DNA of 64,000 bases from Alistipes sp. (GCA_021202985.1 JAJQCA010000049.1:1-64000); one strand, 5' to 3'. Numbered from the stretch's first letter, positions 8,023-16,547 are shown. The notes: generated from the letters alone by a model not told the origin. Numbers and translations: made by a program.

Positions 8023-9831
8023 TCACTCCTTAAAAATCTTCCGCTTTCCAATATCCCAGCCGTCGGAATAGTTTTTTCTTCGTTTAGAGGCATGAAAATA
8101 AAGGTTGATTTTGGGTGCATTGCCTCGGCCATCGGGTTTAATCCCATTGACAATAAAAACTTCACATATTGTATCATCTATCTCCCTAGATGAATACCAT
8201 TGGTTTTCTTTGAACCTCCTTTGAATGGCTTTCACCACCTTCGGATTTAAGTATGATTGATTTCGGTTAACCATTTCGACTTCTCTCCTTATGGCAGGCT
8301 CTTTAAATTTCAATTCGACAATTCTTTTAGGGCCCACCACCCGCAACGCCTCAAAAATAAACGTATATGTAGATTTTAAATCCTTTAGATATTCAATATC
8401 AAATTCATCTTTCTTTTTGGATTTCATTATTGAAAGAATCTGATAGAATGCCAATCTGTTTAACTCCGTCTGTGTTCTAGCTTTGCTATTTAATTCTCTC
8501 CTGTCTTTATCTGTAAATCGAGAATAAATACTTTCTGGAAAAACATTAAAGGCGTTCGTATTTTCATAACATGCTTTTATCGGAGCGGGATAACGGTATA
8601 TGGTTTTCAATTCTTCTTCGATATATGTGTTATGGTACATGAAATAATTTTTATCCCCTTTGGATGTTGCATAACGCTTGTAATCTACACTATCCAATGC
8701 TTGCTGTAAAAGGTGTCTTTCACCGTTATTTCTCGAAGTAAGTTTACGTTGGAATAGTTCTGAATAAATCGTATGCTGCCCGTTCAGGAATTCCTCTATT
8801 GATTTCCTGCTTTTACATTCGACTTTCTTATTATAGTTTGTTATATGGATGTATTTCGTAATACCATTACGGAACCGTCCTACAATTTGTATAGCCTCAG
8901 TACGTGGGTCTATTTTGGAATGTGAGGCCATAATCACATCAGATAATACTATGACGATAGGTTTTACTTTCAATTCAATATCGACGGCTGAATAAAAGCG
9001 GCTCGTGAAAAAATTGTATCGCTTTAGCGAAATTTCGTCATTCTCGTTATATAATTCCGCCCACACATTTTTATATCCCATATCCCTTAGCTTTTCGACG
9101 CTTTCATGCCCACAGAACACATTTGAAAGTTCTTTAATATCGAGCAAAGAAATCAATTCGTCAATCCCATCCGTGCTGTTATAAAATACGCATATAGGAA
9201 CATCTTTATATTCTTCTAACCTTGCCATTACTTTTCTTAAGGTACAAAGAACGTTATTGGTAGGATGTAAACATAAATCAATTTTATGGTCGTAATTAGG
9301 TATAATCTCCAGAACTTTGAAATTCTGTTTTTCAAAACGAGGGTCGGGTGGGATTATGGGAGTAGCAGATACCATCGCTTTATTCTCGAATTGGAAAAAG
9401 TCGTCAATCGGTAACATTATAGTAGTTCTGTAATCTATGTCTTGGACGATTTTTTCACATTCATCGAACAACATAAAATAAAGCTTTCTGTAATCAATAT
9501 TTAGTTCTCTAAATGCCTTTTTTACTTTTGGATAGCTTTCAGGAGTTGTTATAATAGTAACCTCAGAATTATTTTTATTTGTAATGTGGTTTTTTATTTC
9601 CTCTGCTCCCACCCCCTCGTAAACCCCTAACATTTGAGGGTGCTTTGTTATTTTGCCTTTTATTACGGGTACGTTAGGCTCGATAATTATTGAATTACGT
9701 TCAGCCTCTATTTCGAGGGTCGTTGCCCCGATTCCGCAAATAGTTTTTCTTAATATGGTATTGCTTGGGATTTGATTAAGGACTTTTTTAAGCCACTCAC
9801 CTTTCTTTATATATAATTGCTCTGCTATCAT
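8023..9831 (-). CDS. Superfamily-2 helicase-like protein with altered P-loop
   Basis: 602 residues from the Met at 9831; an in-frame Met 13 codons upstream would overlap the previous gene, while this start leaves a 10-bp gap. Helicase-like motifs appear in order: GIGATT at 33-38 (motif I), DECE at 123-126 (motif II, DEAD-type), SATP at 155-158 (motif III) and QIVGRFR at 315-321 (motif VI). The motif I lysine of GxGKT is replaced by alanine. The C-terminal 270 residues match no domain I know. Similar proteins occur, from memory, on Bacteroidetes integrative elements. Replication of the element or defence are both possible. Likely co-transcribed with the 9842 and 10384 genes. Confidence 0.75.
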   Translation of the reverse strand: MIAEQLYIKKGEWLKKVLNQIPSNTILRKTICGIGATTLEIEAERNSIIIEPNVPVIKGKITKHPQMLGVYEGVGAEEIKNHITNKNNSEVTIITTPESYPKVKKAFRELNIDYRKLYFMLFDECEKIVQDIDYRTTIMLPIDDFFQFENKAMVSATPIIPPDPRFEKQNFKVLEIIPNYDHKIDLCLHPTNNVLCTLRKVMARLEEYKDVPICVFYNSTDGIDELISLLDIKELSNVFCGHESVEKLRDMGYKNVWAELYNENDEISLKRYNFFTSRFYSAVDIELKVKPIVIVLSDVIMASHSKIDPRTEAIQIVGRFRNGITKYIHITNYNKKVECKSRKSIEEFLNGQHTIYSELFQRKLTSRNNGERHLLQQALDSVDYKRYATSKGDKNYFMYHNTYIEEELKTIYRYPAPIKACYENTNAFNVFPESIYSRFTDKDRRELNSKARTQTELNRLAFYQILSIMKSKKKDEFDIEYLKDLKSTYTFIFEALRVVGPKRIVELKFKEPAIRREVEMVNRNQSYLNPKVVKAIQRRFKENQWYSSREIDDTICEVFIVNGIKPDGRGNAPKINLYFHASKRRKNYSDGWDIGKRKIFKE

Positions 9832-9841
9832 ATTGGTCGTA

Positions 9842-10372
9842 TTAGAGATTAGTTGAATCAAGATTGTCAAGTAATATCTTCATGTAAGAGGGAGAGAAAG
9901 GGTAAAAGCCGTATTCAATAGTTCCGTATGGATAATTGGCATAGTATATATAGCCGTCCTTTCGGTTCTGTTTTGATTTCTTAGCTCGCGTTAATCCTTT
10001 GTCCTTTTCCTTTTTTAGATGGAACAAATTATAATCACCATTGAAACTCCAATATATTTTCTCATTCCTGTATTCGGGCGGATTAGAGAAATCTCCATGC
10101 ATCAGATAATTTAGTAGGAAATTCTCCATTTCAGGAGTGAGGATTAAAACTGCGTTTCCCCCTTTCAGTTGCTCCTGCAAATGCTTTGGAATGGCGATAG
10201 TTGCTGTCGGTAACTTTTCATTATTCCCCATTTTAATTTGCAGGTTCACGCCACTAAACATCAATTGCTTTATGTAATATAGGTTTATCTGCTTGTCTAT
10301 AAATATTAAGTCTGCGTATGGGATAATTACCGCATTTTGAAGTTCGGGATATTTAGATATATTAGTTTTCAT
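9842..10372 (-). CDS. Hypothetical protein, 176 aa, upstream of helicase-like gene
   Basis: I do not recognise a family. The protein is hydrophilic, has no signal peptide, and is rich in Tyr/Asn with a basic central patch (KKEKDKGLTRAKKSKQ) that could contact nucleic acid. It ends 10 bp before the helicase-like gene and starts 11 bp after the 126-residue gene to its right. This spacing suggests one operon of three genes and a shared role. Confidence 0.65.
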   Translation of the reverse strand: MKTNISKYPELQNAVIIPYADLIFIDKQINLYYIKQLMFSGVNLQIKMGNNEKLPTATIAIPKHLQEQLKGGNAVLILTPEMENFLLNYLMHGDFSNPPEYRNEKIYWSFNGDYNLFHLKKEKDKGLTRAKKSKQNRKDGYIYYANYPYGTIEYGFYPFSPSYMKILLDNLDSTNL

Positions 10373-10383
10373 AGTCTTCCGAT

Positions 10384-10764
10384 TTAAAGGATTGCTATAA
10401 GGTTACTGTTGGTCGCTTGCCTTTTGAATAACAGTTTCAGACGTGACATTCTTTTTATCTCCACTATGTTGCTGGTACATTTTAGTTTGTTAAAACTCCA
10501 TTTGTTATATACCATAGGTTTTGAGTTGGGAGAAATAAGTTTGTACACGATTTGATAAACGGTCTGGTTTAAAAAGATTGGGAACTGTTCGACTTCTCTT
10601 TCGCTAATGACTTCAACCTTGTAATAATAACCGTCATCATAAACTAAGGTTATCCTTACTTTAGACTTGTTTTCCAGTGCTGAAACTAAATCGCTCACAT
10701 AAGAATTGAGAATGTTGCTTTTTTTGTAAGTAGTCATAACATTATTATTTGTTAGTCCATTCAA
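10384..10764 (-). CDS. Hypothetical protein, 126 aa
   Basis: No recognised domain. The N-terminal Mets at residues 1 and 10 (MTTYKKS) are both possible starts. The middle shows alternating beta-like strands (VRITLVYDDGYYYKVEVI) and the C-terminus is basic (RMSRLKLLFKR). It is the first gene of the leftward run 10384-9842-8023. A weak -7-like TAACATTG (complement of 10812-10819) lies about 48 bp upstream. Confidence 0.55.
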   Translation of the reverse strand: MNGLTNNNVMTTYKKSNILNSYVSDLVSALENKSKVRITLVYDDGYYYKVEVISEREVEQFPIFLNQTVYQIVYKLISPNSKPMVYNKWSFNKLKCTSNIVEIKRMSRLKLLFKRQATNSNLIAIL

Positions 10765-10843
10765 GAGGCGGACTTGTTACCTGAAAAACCTGTTAGTTCG
10801 GTCTTCCACTGCAATGTTAGATTAACTCGCTGACGGGGGAAAA

Positions 10844-10876
10844 AAAGAATAGGAGCCGTTTTAGCTCCTATTCTTT
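10844..10876 (-). terminator. Terminator of the 10898-11812 gene
   Basis: Perfect 13-bp inverted repeat (10844-10856 and 10864-10876) with a 7-nt loop, followed leftward by a T tract. It lies 21 bp past the stop codon. Confidence 0.88.
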
Positions 10877-10897
10877 ACGTGGTTGATTATGTGGGGT

Positions 10898-11812
10898 TTA
10901 GTATAAACGCTTGCCTGAACTTTTCAGGGCTTCCATTATGTCTTCGGCTTTACCTTTTCGGGGTATTTCACGGAAGGGAAATTTAGGTGGTTCGGCTTTA
11001 GTTTTTATATATGTTATTTGGGCGCGTATCCATTGATTGTCAATATGGGTATCTTTCCCGACAATCCCTGTAAATTGCATAAATGATATAATAAATTCAC
11101 ATAATGAATCAGATTGGGGAGATGTCAAATCTAACTTGTCGTTCATCATTCTATACATTCCATATAAAATAATGGGTATTCTCTGGTCGGTACACCGACG
11201 CCCTGCACTTTTTTTATATGTAGTCAATTCTTCTTCGGCCTGTCTAACGGACTTCACATCCGCTAAATATATGTCGAGATAATCCTTTATAAAACTATTG
11301 GTAAACCAATTATCGTAATTCTTTATATCTATTTTACCAATAGAGTGTTTGAGGGTTAATTTTTGACCATCCGCCCTACTGGATTGGGGGCCATTTACGA
11401 ATATATAAAGTTTGAGCAGGTCTTGTCTTACATTTTCGTAATTGATATATTCGGCAAATTCAGGCAATTGATACTCCCATGACCAATCTTGGTCTTTTAT
11501 GACATAGGCCAATAGAAGCAGGCACATAGACACCTCATTATTGCTTTTTTCATTATCTTCATTTATTTCAATGAGCTGGATTAAGTTTATGGCATCCATA
11601 GGCTCAAAACTAAATGCAAAGCCGATTCTTTCGTCTAATTCAAGTGCATCCATTATAGGGTTATCAGAAAACATATTATACCCTTCGAGATTATTTTCAA
11701 TTTCGTAATAAAAATAACCGAACCCGATTCCAAAATATTCATTCAATAAGGGTTCTGCATTTTTTAAATACGAGGTATGCACCCCTTTCAATGGTCTTGT
11801 ATCTTCTTCCAT
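10898..11812 (-). CDS. Hypothetical protein next to the integrase
   Basis: A 304-residue acidic, helix-rich protein with no signal peptide and no motif I recognise. It lies between the integrase and the helicase operon, with its own terminator. Genes of this size directly downstream of the integrase are common on Bacteroidetes tRNA-associated elements, so an accessory role in excision or element control is possible, but nothing in the sequence proves it. Confidence 0.65.
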   Translation of the reverse strand: MEEDTRPLKGVHTSYLKNAEPLLNEYFGIGFGYFYYEIENNLEGYNMFSDNPIMDALELDERIGFAFSFEPMDAINLIQLIEINEDNEKSNNEVSMCLLLLAYVIKDQDWSWEYQLPEFAEYINYENVRQDLLKLYIFVNGPQSSRADGQKLTLKHSIGKIDIKNYDNWFTNSFIKDYLDIYLADVKSVRQAEEELTTYKKSAGRRCTDQRIPIILYGMYRMMNDKLDLTSPQSDSLCEFIISFMQFTGIVGKDTHIDNQWIRAQITYIKTKAEPPKFPFREIPRKGKAEDIMEALKSSGKRLY

Positions 11813-11837
11813 TTCCTAAGTTTTAGGATGCTAAAAT

Positions 11838-11866
11838 AAGGGATTATCTTTATCTGACAATCCCTT
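11838..11866 (-). terminator. Hairpin after the integrase gene
   Basis: AAGGGATT (11838-11845) pairs with AATCCCTT (11859-11866). Read leftward it is followed by ATTTTAG. It lies 25 bp past the integrase stop. Confidence 0.55.
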
Positions 11867-11891
11867 AATAATACGTTTCATAATAAATTCT

Positions 11892-13094
11892 TCAACGCCT
11901 CGTCAATCTGCGAGTTCTCGAAACTGTCGAGATAATTTGGGTTGTGGATAGGTCGGAGTGGCCCAGACTTTCAGAGATTATTGCAACGTTTACACCTGAC
12001 CGTTTTAATACCGTTGCATAAGTATGACGGGCAACATAGGTAGTTAGCGGAAATTGTAAGTCAATCTCCTCTCCAATCTCTTTCAATGCACCGTTTACTT
12101 TGCGGAGTGTCTTAACAATCCTGTTGAACTTCTGCCTGTCCGTTGTATGCACATTCCTGTCGAGTATTGGAAATATATAATCTTCCGCACCGTAATTCGC
12201 TTTACGGTGAGCCTCTATTATTTCCTGTGCCTGTTCCGAGAGTTTACAGGATAGGAGTTTCTGCGTTTTATGGCGTGTATAATATATTCTGCCGTTAACT
12301 ATATCCTTGAACCGTAAGCGGGCAATATCACCGAAATTCATACCAGCGGTGTAGTATGAAAACAGGAATAAATCCCGCGACAGCCGTTTGTAATCAGTCC
12401 TGTAATTGTACGGAATATCAAGTTTTACAATCCTATGGATTTCCTCTTTACTTATCGCTCTTTTGCGTGTGGGCGTCCACAGGCTACCGACTTTATAGAT
12501 GTGAAATGGATTCTTTTTCGGTATGAATTTACCCTCTTTGACCGCTTTGTTATATATAGCTTTGAAGATTGCCATACGGGTGGCGATACTGTTACTGTTG
12601 TTACCGCGCTCGGTTAGGAATAATTCAAATCCTTTCAGATAGTCGATGTCTATAAATTCCAACGGAATATTCGTGGGCCGATAGCTGTTCAAAGCTATCA
12701 AAGCGGATTTATGCTTACCTGCCGAACTGAATTTACCGAGGATTTCCAGACGTTTTATCTCGGCTTTGAATCCATCCTCCACGGTGATGGTCGCTTTGCG
12801 GCCGTTGGTTTCCAAAAGGGTGTCGAATGTGACCTCTATATCGAGGGCTTGCAGGCGTTTAATCTTCTTCTCAAAATCCCTGCGGACGGAATCGATTTTA
12901 AACTGCAATTCCCCTGTGTTCGGGTAGTCAGTGTTTATCTGCTGTGTTTCAGCATTCCACATATTTATCGGTAAGGTTACACCTGTACTGACGTAACGGC
13001 TTTTGCCTTTATGAGTAAGTCTCAAATGAATAGGTGCTGTGTGGTCGCGGTTGAGTTTGTCCTTTCGTTGAATGATTTTAAAGCTGATACTCAT
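11892..13094 (-). CDS. Tyrosine recombinase (integrase) of the element
   Basis: About 400 residues from the Met at 13094 (MSISFKIIQRKDKLN), the usual beginning of Bacteroidetes integrases. The frame stays open to 13175, but that extension overlaps two GGGTAAGT sites and reads unlike the family. An N-terminal Arm-like domain (HLRLTHKGKSRYVSTGV) is followed by a SAM-like core-binding domain and the catalytic domain. The latter shows the first Arg in the RLR segment after GMNFGDIA, a Lys in RHKTQK, the HTYATVLKRSGV box and GHSDLSTTQI. The terminal Tyr is not obvious: the tail reads STVSRTRRLTRR where TYxH/ITE is usual. The gene lies inside the right attachment repeat and should integrate and excise the element. 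Confidence 0.9.
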   Translation of the reverse strand: MSISFKIIQRKDKLNRDHTAPIHLRLTHKGKSRYVSTGVTLPINMWNAETQQINTDYPNTGELQFKIDSVRRDFEKKIKRLQALDIEVTFDTLLETNGRKATITVEDGFKAEIKRLEILGKFSSAGKHKSALIALNSYRPTNIPLEFIDIDYLKGFELFLTERGNNSNSIATRMAIFKAIYNKAVKEGKFIPKKNPFHIYKVGSLWTPTRKRAISKEEIHRIVKLDIPYNYRTDYKRLSRDLFLFSYYTAGMNFGDIARLRFKDIVNGRIYYTRHKTQKLLSCKLSEQAQEIIEAHRKANYGAEDYIFPILDRNVHTTDRQKFNRIVKTLRKVNGALKEIGEEIDLQFPLTTYVARHTYATVLKRSGVNVAIISESLGHSDLSTTQIISTVSRTRRLTRR

Positions 13095-13148
13095 AGCTTT
13101 ATGATATGAGCAAACGGTACTTACAGACTTGTAATTTACGTTGAACGT

Positions 13149-13168
13149 GGGTAAGTGAATGGGTAAGT
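13149..13168. promoter_or_regulatory. Putative integrase arm-type sites, right end
   Basis: GGGTAAGT at 13149-13156 and 13161-13168, the same 12-bp spacing as the left-end pair. They lie just upstream of the likely integrase start, so binding could also repress the gene. Confidence 0.6.
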
Positions 13169-13201
13169 AAACCACGTTAAAACCCTCTTTTCAGACCCGA
13201 G

Positions 13202-13322
13202 AAACAAAAAACCAGCGACAAGCAAGAATGCTAAGTCGCTGATTTTACGAGCCGCAAGCGAGACTTGAACTCGCGACCTCTTCATTACGAGTGAAACGCT
13301 CTACCAACTGAGCTATTGCGGC
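13202..13322. repeat. Right 121-bp direct repeat (attachment site copy 2)
   Basis: Matches 2295-2415 with four differences. It holds tRNA-Thr copy 2 and a hairpin terminator with a perfect 7-bp outer stem (CAGCGAC/GTCGCTG, 13213-13241; T-rich leftward). Identity ends at 13322, where high-GC chromosomal DNA begins. Confidence 0.9.
13250..13322 (-). tRNA. tRNA-Thr(CGT), copy 2 (chromosomal promoter side)
   Basis: Same 73-nt sequence as copy 1; anticodon CGT. A promoter-like CATATTTG (complement of 13353-13360; one mismatch to TAnnTTTG) lies upstream in the core chromosome. This is probably the expressed copy, reconstituted by insertion of the element on its 3' side. Confidence 0.95.
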
Positions 13323-13409
13323 CGGAGCGGTACGGGACCGCTTTGCAGGCTGCAAATATGATAAATTTTTACTAAAAATCATTATCTTGGCCCGGAAAAT
13401 CTGACCCGG

Positions 13410-14858
13410 ATGATAACTTTTGCCGTTTGTTTCCTGCTGTTGGCCGTGTCGGATTTTACTTACGGCAAATATCTTGAAAAAGTGTTCGGTGCGGACCCGG
13501 GCCGTGCGGTTCCTTCCCGGAGATGTTTCGACGGGGTCGACTATGTGCCGCTGCCGCGGTGGAAGACTTTCCTTATCCAACTGCTCAATATAGCCGGGCT
13601 GGGTCCTATTTTCGGAGCCGTCCTCGGGGCTACGTACGGTCCGGTTGCGTTCGTGTGGATAACCCTCGGCGGTATCTTCTTCGGTGCCATGCACGACTAC
13701 CTGGCCGGGATGATATCCCTGCGCTGCGACGGGCTTAGCCTTCCGGAAATCGTTGGAAAGTACCTCGGTGTAGGTGTGAAGCAGTTTATGCGGGCTTTTT
13801 CCGTGTTCCTGATGGTGCTTGTTGGAGCTGTCTTCATGCTGGGGCCGGCCGATATCCTGTCTAATCTCACGGGCTTTACAAGCCTTCAAATCGGAGGGAT
13901 AACGGTACCGAATTTCTGGGTTTGGATAATTCTTGCCTACTATATCCTCGCCACACTCCTCCCGGTCGACAAAATAATCGGAAGGATCTACCCCCTTTTC
14001 GGAGCGGCTTTGATATTTATGGCCGTCGGGATTTTCTGGGTGCTTTTGTCCGGCGGGTATAAAGTTCCCGAGCTTACGGGGATATCTAACATGAAAACCG
14101 ATGCGGCGGACTTTCCGATAATCCCCACGCTTTTCATTACCATCGCCTGCGGTGCTATTTCGGGGTTCCATGCCACCCAGTCTCCCCTTATGGCCCGTTG
14201 CGTTACGAACGAACGACAGGGGCGTCCCGTTTTTTTCGGGGCTATGGTTACCGAGAGCCTTATAGCGCTGGTGTGGGCGGCAATCGCCATGGCGTTTTTC
14301 GGGGGAGTGGGGGCCCTGAATGAGCAGCTTGCCGCAAACGGGAACAATGCCGCATGGGCGGTGGACCTCATCGCCAATACCACCCTGGGCCGGGTGGGTG
14401 CGGTACTGGCATTGCTGGGGGTTGTAGCCGCCCCTATTTCTTCCGGCGATACCGCATTCCGGAGCGCCCGGCTTATTATTGCCGATTTCCTCTCCCTGGA
14501 GCAGCGTTCATTGCGCAAAAGACTGTATATTTGCATCCCGTTGTTCGTGGTTGGTTTCGGTATTACGCTGGTGAGGTTCGATGTGGTGTGGCGCTATTTC
14601 GCCTGGGCCAACCAGACGCTGGCCGCCGTTACCCTCTGGATGATAACCGTCTACCTGCGCGGCAAAGGGAAGAACAACCTGCTCGCGCTGTTGCCCGCGC
14701 TTGCAATGACGTTTATCACGGCGGACTACCTGTTCACTTCGCCGCAGATGATAGGGCTCGGACAGTGGACCGGCGCCGCATTGGGCGGCGTGCTTACGGC
14801 CGTGATATTCGGGTTTTATATAGCCAAGATAAGGAAAGATGAAAAGAGCGGAGCTTAG
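13410..14858 (+). CDS. cstA: Carbon starvation protein CstA family transporter
   Basis: An inner-membrane protein of 482 residues with a dozen or so hydrophobic segments. Family blocks are visible: NIAGLGPIFGAVLGA near residue 61, a GAMHDYLAGM block near residue 92 and GDTAFRSARLI near residue 350. CstA proteins take up peptides or pyruvate under carbon limitation. It is the shorter form typical of Bacteroidetes (the E. coli protein is about 700 residues). The start ATG follows the tRNA-Thr promoter region by about 50 bp, in divergent orientation. Its stop overlaps the next gene by 20 bp, so the pair is probably translated from one mRNA. Confidence 0.93.
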   Translation: MITFAVCFLLLAVSDFTYGKYLEKVFGADPGRAVPSRRCFDGVDYVPLPRWKTFLIQLLNIAGLGPIFGAVLGATYGPVAFVWITLGGIFFGAMHDYLAGMISLRCDGLSLPEIVGKYLGVGVKQFMRAFSVFLMVLVGAVFMLGPADILSNLTGFTSLQIGGITVPNFWVWIILAYYILATLLPVDKIIGRIYPLFGAALIFMAVGIFWVLLSGGYKVPELTGISNMKTDAADFPIIPTLFITIACGAISGFHATQSPLMARCVTNERQGRPVFFGAMVTESLIALVWAAIAMAFFGGVGALNEQLAANGNNAAWAVDLIANTTLGRVGAVLALLGVVAAPISSGDTAFRSARLIIADFLSLEQRSLRKRLYICIPLFVVGFGITLVRFDVVWRYFAWANQTLAAVTLWMITVYLRGKGKNNLLALLPALAMTFITADYLFTSPQMIGLGQWTGAALGGVLTAVIFGFYIAKIRKDEKSGA

Positions 14859-15543
14859 GCCCACGCCGGACAACACGTTCCGGATTATATACACGCAGGA
14901 CGGTACCGGCATCCCGTGCGATTTCGGGGAGGCACTGGGGCGGTCGCAATCGCAGGAGGAGCAGGGCGATATACAGGGGGCGTGCAATACCCGCTTCGAG
15001 GCGTTCCAACAGCTTATGGAGTTGATTCCCGACAGTACGGACATGGAGCTGGATTGGGAGGACGATAATAACCGGGACGCCATGTTGCTGCTCAGTTTCT
15101 CCGCCATAGACCACTTCCTAATCGGCGACTTCGAGATGTGCGCCGCCATGCTCGAGATGCTTCTCGAGCTCGACCCCGAGGACCACCTCGACGCTTCCAA
15201 AAGGCTAGCCTACGCTTACGTGGCGCTGGAGGATTACGATTCCTTCGACGAGGTAATAAACGACGTGAGCGACAAATATGCCGATAAGGAACTGCTCGCC
15301 CTGTGGAGCGAATTCCGCCGCAGCGGCACCATTCCTCCCGGAGAACTGCGCCATTTCAAGAAGAATTTCTCGACTTATTACGACGAGTTCACCTCCGAGG
15401 AGCACCCGGTGGACGAGCCGTACCTCGCCGACATAGAAAAGGACCGTCCATCAAAAGAGTCCCTCGCCCGCGAATTGTGGCTCCAGACCGAACACCTCTG
15501 GAAGATATTCCCTGGGTTTATAGAGGCCCTGCGCAGCGCTTAG
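14839..15543 (+). CDS. Conserved TPR-like protein
   Basis: A 234-residue acidic cytoplasmic protein. Residues about 80-150 contain helical repeats in the TPR style (DHFLIGDFEMCAAMLEMLLE, then AYAYVALEDYDSFDEVI). It is probably a protein-interaction scaffold. It overlaps the 3' end of cstA by 20 bp and precedes the radical SAM gene by 44 bp. No catalytic motif is seen. Exact role unknown. Confidence 0.75.
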   Translation: MKRAELRPTPDNTFRIIYTQDGTGIPCDFGEALGRSQSQEEQGDIQGACNTRFEAFQQLMELIPDSTDMELDWEDDNNRDAMLLLSFSAIDHFLIGDFEMCAAMLEMLLELDPEDHLDASKRLAYAYVALEDYDSFDEVINDVSDKYADKELLALWSEFRRSGTIPPGELRHFKKNFSTYYDEFTSEEHPVDEPYLADIEKDRPSKESLARELWLQTEHLWKIFPGFIEALRSA

Positions 15544-15587
15544 ACGTATGGTGACCGTTTATCCGGACAAATAACAGCCCGCAACAT

Positions 15588-16547
15588 ATGGAAAAAACCG
15601 CCGCAAAATACCCGTGGGGAGACGACCGCAGGTTCAACTCCTACGCGGGGTATTTCAGCAGGTTGCTGGGCGGCAGGGTGCAAAAGGTGACCGTAAACGC
15701 GGGCTTCACCTGTCCCAACCGGGACGGTACCGTCTCCACGGGGGGGTGCTCATTCTGCGATAACGCGGCCTTCACACCTTCCTATTGCATGACGGGCGGC
15801 GGGGTGGCCTGGCAGCTAAACGAGGGCATCGAATTCCACCGCAACCGTTACCGCCGGGCGGGAAAATACCTCGTCTATTTCCAATCTTTTTCCAATACCT
15901 ACGCGCCGCTGGAACGGCTCCGTGAAATCTACATGGAGGCGCTCTCGGTACCCGGCGTTGCGGGTATAATAGTGGGAACCCGGCCCGACTGCGTGGACGA
16001 GGCAAAGCTCGACTTTTTCGCAAGTCTCGCCCGGGATAAATACGTTGCCATCGAGTACGGCGTAGAATCGTGTTACGATACGACCTTGCAGTCGATAAAC
16101 CGCGGGCACGATTTCGAGTGTGCCCGCCGGGCCATCGAAGCCACGGCGCGGCGCGGCATCCATACCGGGGCACATTTCATACTTGGGCTGCCGGGCGAGA
16201 CGGACGACATGCTGATCTCCCAGACGGACCTTATCAACAGCCTGCCCATCACCACGGTGAAATTCCACCAGTTGCAGATATTCAAGGGTACGGAAATGCA
16301 CCGCAGGTACGAAGCGGACCCCGGAGCATTCCATTTCAAACCGCTCGACGAGTATATCCGCTTCTTCGCCGGGATATTACGCCGCCTTCGGCCGGACCTC
16401 GTTATAGAGAGGTTCGCCGGCGAGGCTCCGCCGCGCTACCATGCGGGACCGAATTTCGGGCTTATCCGCAACGACCGCCTGCTGGCCATGCTGGAGCAAT
16501 ATCTCTCCGACAACGATTATTATCAGGGTCAGTTATATTCCGAATAG
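15588..16547 (+). CDS. TIGR01212 (YhcC-like) radical SAM protein
   Basis: 319 residues. The radical SAM cluster cysteines are C42, C54 and C57 in the CX11CX2C spacing (CPNRDG ... GGCSFC) typical of the TIGR01212/YhcC group, rather than the usual CX3CX2C. EYGVESCYD and HFILGLPGE are further family blocks. The substrate of this family is not established to my knowledge; an RNA or cofactor modification has been proposed. The gene is close to the TPR gene and converges on the alkaline phosphatase gene. Confidence 0.9.
   Translation: MEKTAAKYPWGDDRRFNSYAGYFSRLLGGRVQKVTVNAGFTCPNRDGTVSTGGCSFCDNAAFTPSYCMTGGGVAWQLNEGIEFHRNRYRRAGKYLVYFQSFSNTYAPLERLREIYMEALSVPGVAGIIVGTRPDCVDEAKLDFFASLARDKYVAIEYGVESCYDTTLQSINRGHDFECARRAIEATARRGIHTGAHFILGLPGETDDMLISQTDLINSLPITTVKFHQLQIFKGTEMHRRYEADPGAFHFKPLDEYIRFFAGILRRLRPDLVIERFAGEAPPRYHAGPNFGLIRNDRLLAMLEQYLSDNDYYQGQLYSE

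Larger units (their letters stand above)
2295..13322. mobile_element. Integrated element in a tRNA-Thr locus, about 10.9 kb
   Basis: Two 121-bp direct repeats (2295-2415 and 13202-13322; offset exactly 10,907 bp; 4 mismatches, all on the 3' side of the tRNA) bound an AT-rich block of minus-strand genes. A tyrosine integrase starts just inside the right repeat. Paired GGGTAAGT motifs lie inside both ends. GC content jumps immediately right of 13322. No relaxase, coupling protein or type IV secretion gene is visible, so self-transfer is unlikely. The cargo includes a methyltransferase/ParB-like pair and a helicase-like gene. Confidence 0.88.

Noticed and set aside
2295..13322. Conjugative transposon
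   Set aside because: No relaxase, coupling ATPase or tra-type genes can be seen among the cargo proteins.
13245..14171. Minus-strand frame of about 308 codons ending in AIAQLVERFTRNEE
   Set aside because: It lies opposite cstA and runs through tRNA-Thr; the ending is the usual false translation of a tRNA.
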